The translations under genes and the position numbers were made by a program. From Sediminibacterium sp. (GTDB taxonomy: Bacteria; Bacteroidota; Bacteroidia; Chitinophagales; Chitinophagaceae), in the NCBI GenBank assembly GCA_016786865.1, contig JAEUVE010000008.1, positions 124,001 through 188,000 of the forward strand: a stretch of DNA of 64,000 nucleotides, written 5' to 3'. The notes under the pieces were generated by a model. The model ran no database searches and was not told the DNA's origin. It was given only the letters and a program-made list of their open reading frames with translations. This document shows positions 62,133 to 64,000 of the stretch, piece after piece (position 1 is the first letter of the stretch; the number at the start of each line of letters is the position of its first letter).

Positions 62133-64000
62133 ATGAGGCTGCGAAAGTATTGTTTTTTATTGTTCCTTACCGGTAAAACCGTTGGAACCACTGCCCAAAC
62201 AGCCGCAGGCATCGGCTATCAGCAAACAGCATCGGTGTACCGGCAGAATTTTGATGGAATGCCTGCTGCAGGAACCTATTCCCTAAGCGGCAGGGGGCCG
62301 CACCTGCTTTCCGAACCACCGGTTGGAGCTACCGCTGCAACGGGATGGCTGTTCCGGCAAACAGGCGGAACCGGCAGCAATGCCGTATTCCTGGTTGCAT
62401 CAGGAAGCGGAACCGGGCAAGGTGTATACAGTGCAGGAACTCCGGGTAGTACCGACCGGGCATTGGGTACACTGGCTTCCGGCTCCGGATCCTATACCAT
62501 TGGGGTACTCTTCTCCAACCTCACCGGTACAACCCTGAACAACATAACCCTTGCATTTACCACAGAACAATGGAGAAAAGGAGGTTCAGGAAAACCCAAC
62601 CAATGGATCTGCAAATACAAAACCGGTGTAATGGAACAGCCGGACCTGAGTGGATTACAGGAACTTCCCCTGCTGAATTTCGGATCGGTGATCAGCAGTA
62701 CGGGTGCCGGCAGTTTAAACGGCAACCTGCCGGCCAGCCAGGCAAGGATCAGCCAAACCATTCGCATCGGCAACTGGAAACCCGGAGAACAATTGCTGAT
62801 TTGCTGGGAAGATGCCGATGAATCCGGAAGCGACGACCTGGTAGCCATAGATGCGTTTGAATTTTCGGCCAACCGGATTGCGCCTGAACCAGTTTCTACA
62901 AGTGCGTTCCTCCGCTTATCTGCTGCCACCACCAATGCAGATACCATCCGGTATGCCATTCAATTTGATGGAGAACTTACCGGACTCAGCAGAAGCAATT
63001 TTTCGTTGAAAACCACCGGTCTCCAAAATGCGGCTGTTACCAGTGTGGAGGGCAACGGAGCGGATTATACATTAACAGTATATACCGGCAGCGGAACAGG
63101 TCTGCTACTACCCGGAATAGTGAACGACAGCAACCTGGTACCCGGATTAAAACAGGTTCCCTTTTATGCCATCGATTCGCAGTGGATCGATAAAACCGGG
63201 CCGGAGCTGCTACAGTTATGGATTCCGGACCAGCCCATGAAATGCGGAGACAGCATACCGATAACACTTCGCATTGCTGCTGAAGCCGGTAATTGCAGTC
63301 TGCATCAGGGTTGGGTGCACCAACTTCCGCTACAGGGGTTCAAAAAAATAAACGACAGCACCTGCACAGCATATATTCAGATTCCGGATTCAGGAACGGA
63401 CCTCACTGCAGCGGAAAACATTGCCGTGTTGTTGCAACTAACAGATTCCCTCGGCAACAAGGGGAACATTTATCAAACCCCTGTTGTTCAGTCCAACGAC
63501 CCCATTGATATGAATCCACCGCTACAGCTGTTTTTTTCTGCCAATGCAGACAGTGTATTGTACATGGGAGACACGCTGAAACTACTTCTGCGTTTTAATG
63601 AACATGTTAGGCCCGCGGTTGATACTCCTGTTGCATATATTCCCGTAACCATTGGCAACCGAATCAGAAACATCGTTTATGCCAGCGGAAGCCTCAGCGA
63701 TTCAATACAGTTTTATTATGTAATTCAACCCAATGAAAATGATCAGGACGGCATCCGGATCTCCTCCGCGTTTTCGGAGAAGATGTTACAGATTACAGAC
63801 CTGGCGGGCAATCCGGCGCAGTGCAATATTCAGTCTGCATTCATCCGCCACATCAGGGTAGACGCCATTGCACCGGAATTTTATGCAACAGCCGATACCC
63901 TGATTGAACTATGCGCAGGTACGCAGCGTTACAGGCTGGATTCTATATTAAAAGCCCGGAACAAAAGTCCGGAAGAAGTACTTACCTGGCAATTGTATCA
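62133..64000 (+). CDS. large secreted surface protein, 3' end beyond the window
   Basis: The frame is open from ATG 62133 to the window end, at least 622 residues, with no stop codon. A probable signal peptide (about 1-22, RKYCFLLFLTG...TTAQ) leads to a beta-rich region (about 30-245) that starts YRQNFDGMP and contains GSGTGQGVYSAGTPGS. Further Ig-like or beta-sandwich segments follow (about 250-600). The visible end, ELCAGTQRYRLDSILKARNKSPEEVLTWQL, resembles repeat segments that precede T9SS sorting domains in large Bacteroidota proteins. Function is unknown; secretion by T9SS is inference until the C-terminus is seen. It is divergent from rpsL. Confidence 0.8.
   Translation, partial: MRLRKYCFLLFLTGKTVGTTAQTAAGIGYQQTASVYRQNFDGMPAAGTYSLSGRGPHLLSEPPVGATAATGWLFRQTGGTGSNAVFLVASGSGTGQGVYSAGTPGSTDRALGTLASGSGSYTIGVLFSNLTGTTLNNITLAFTTEQWRKGGSGKPNQWICKYKTGVMEQPDLSGLQELPLLNFGSVISSTGAGSLNGNLPASQARISQTIRIGNWKPGEQLLICWEDADESGSDDLVAIDAFEFSANRIAPEPVSTSAFLRLSAATTNADTIRYAIQFDGELTGLSRSNFSLKTTGLQNAAVTSVEGNGADYTLTVYTGSGTGLLLPGIVNDSNLVPGLKQVPFYAIDSQWIDKTGPELLQLWIPDQPMKCGDSIPITLRIAAEAGNCSLHQGWVHQLPLQGFKKINDSTCTAYIQIPDSGTDLTAAENIAVLLQLTDSLGNKGNIYQTPVVQSNDPIDMNPPLQLFFSANADSVLYMGDTLKLLLRFNEHVRPAVDTPVAYIPVTIGNRIRNIVYASGSLSDSIQFYYVIQPNENDQDGIRISSAFSEKMLQITDLAGNPAQCNIQSAFIRHIRVDAIAPEFYATADTLIELCAGTQRYRLDSILKARNKSPEEVLTWQLY

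Noticed and set aside
1..64000. Search for tRNA, rRNA, IS elements, integrases, CRISPR or defence genes
   Set aside because: None seen by reading; no gap is long enough for an unlisted rRNA and no cloverleaf was recognised in the larger gaps.

Overview
The window comes from a Bacteroidota chromosome, most probably a member of the Chitinophagaceae or a close relative. The grounds are several type IX secretion system (T9SS) components and substrates, phylum-restricted families (DUF4835, DUF4296, DUF5117-type metalloprotease, Bacteroidota-type omega/Rpb6, split PurS), and promoters of the phylum's own -33 TTTG / -7 TAnnTTTG type. Shine-Dalgarno sequences are rare. The genus call is inference; no 16S rRNA is present.

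Positions 1-16200 are mostly minus strand: an LptF/LptG permease, tgt, an M1 aminopeptidase, rsmI-purS-pssA, aminopeptidase P, a PorP/SprF protein paired with a 1229-residue PKD/CHU_C surface protein, and recG. A plus-strand glycosyltransferase-rsmG pair sits inside this block. Positions 16200-31650 alternate: trpS, a deoxynucleoside kinase and an unknown acidic protein (+); pckA (-); a GlcD-like oxidase and a small beta-barrel (+); a LOG-family protein (-); a five-gene plus-strand run (sodium symporter, O-methyltransferase, LysM glucosaminidase, hpt, VWA protein); grpE-dnaJ (-); and an RlmI-like methyltransferase (+). Positions 31667-47043 are all minus strand: a cargo-less T9SS protein, a peroxiredoxin, DUF4835-DUF4296-scoAB, bamD-rpoZ, rpsA, a CBS protein, a metalloprotease, map-M20 peptidase-HI0933 oxidoreductase, and secY.

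Positions 47122-61948 hold the S10-spc and str ribosomal protein clusters on the minus strand, in canonical gene order from rpsL to secY with two departures. First, a tetR-family gene and an unrecognised secreted-protein gene sit between rpsG and fusA and share a near-identical palindromic operator. Second, secY is followed by a strong terminator and map, and the expected infA-rpmJ-rpsM-rpsK-rpsD-rpoA-rplQ block is missing. rpsL-rpsG, fusA and rpsJ-onward each have their own promoter, so the classical str operon is three transcription units here. Several intercistronic gaps carry hairpins, two of them shaped like intrinsic terminators (rpmD/rplO and rplO/secY). The last 1.9 kb is the start of a large plus-strand secreted surface protein cut off by the window end.

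I see no tRNA, rRNA, CRISPR array, transposase, phage gene or defence system, and no gene-free stretch above 300 bases. Most of the window is conserved housekeeping DNA. The best candidates for new biology are the tetR/secreted-protein insertion, the structured leaders in the ribosomal cluster, the near-leaderless promoters, and the T9SS surface proteins.
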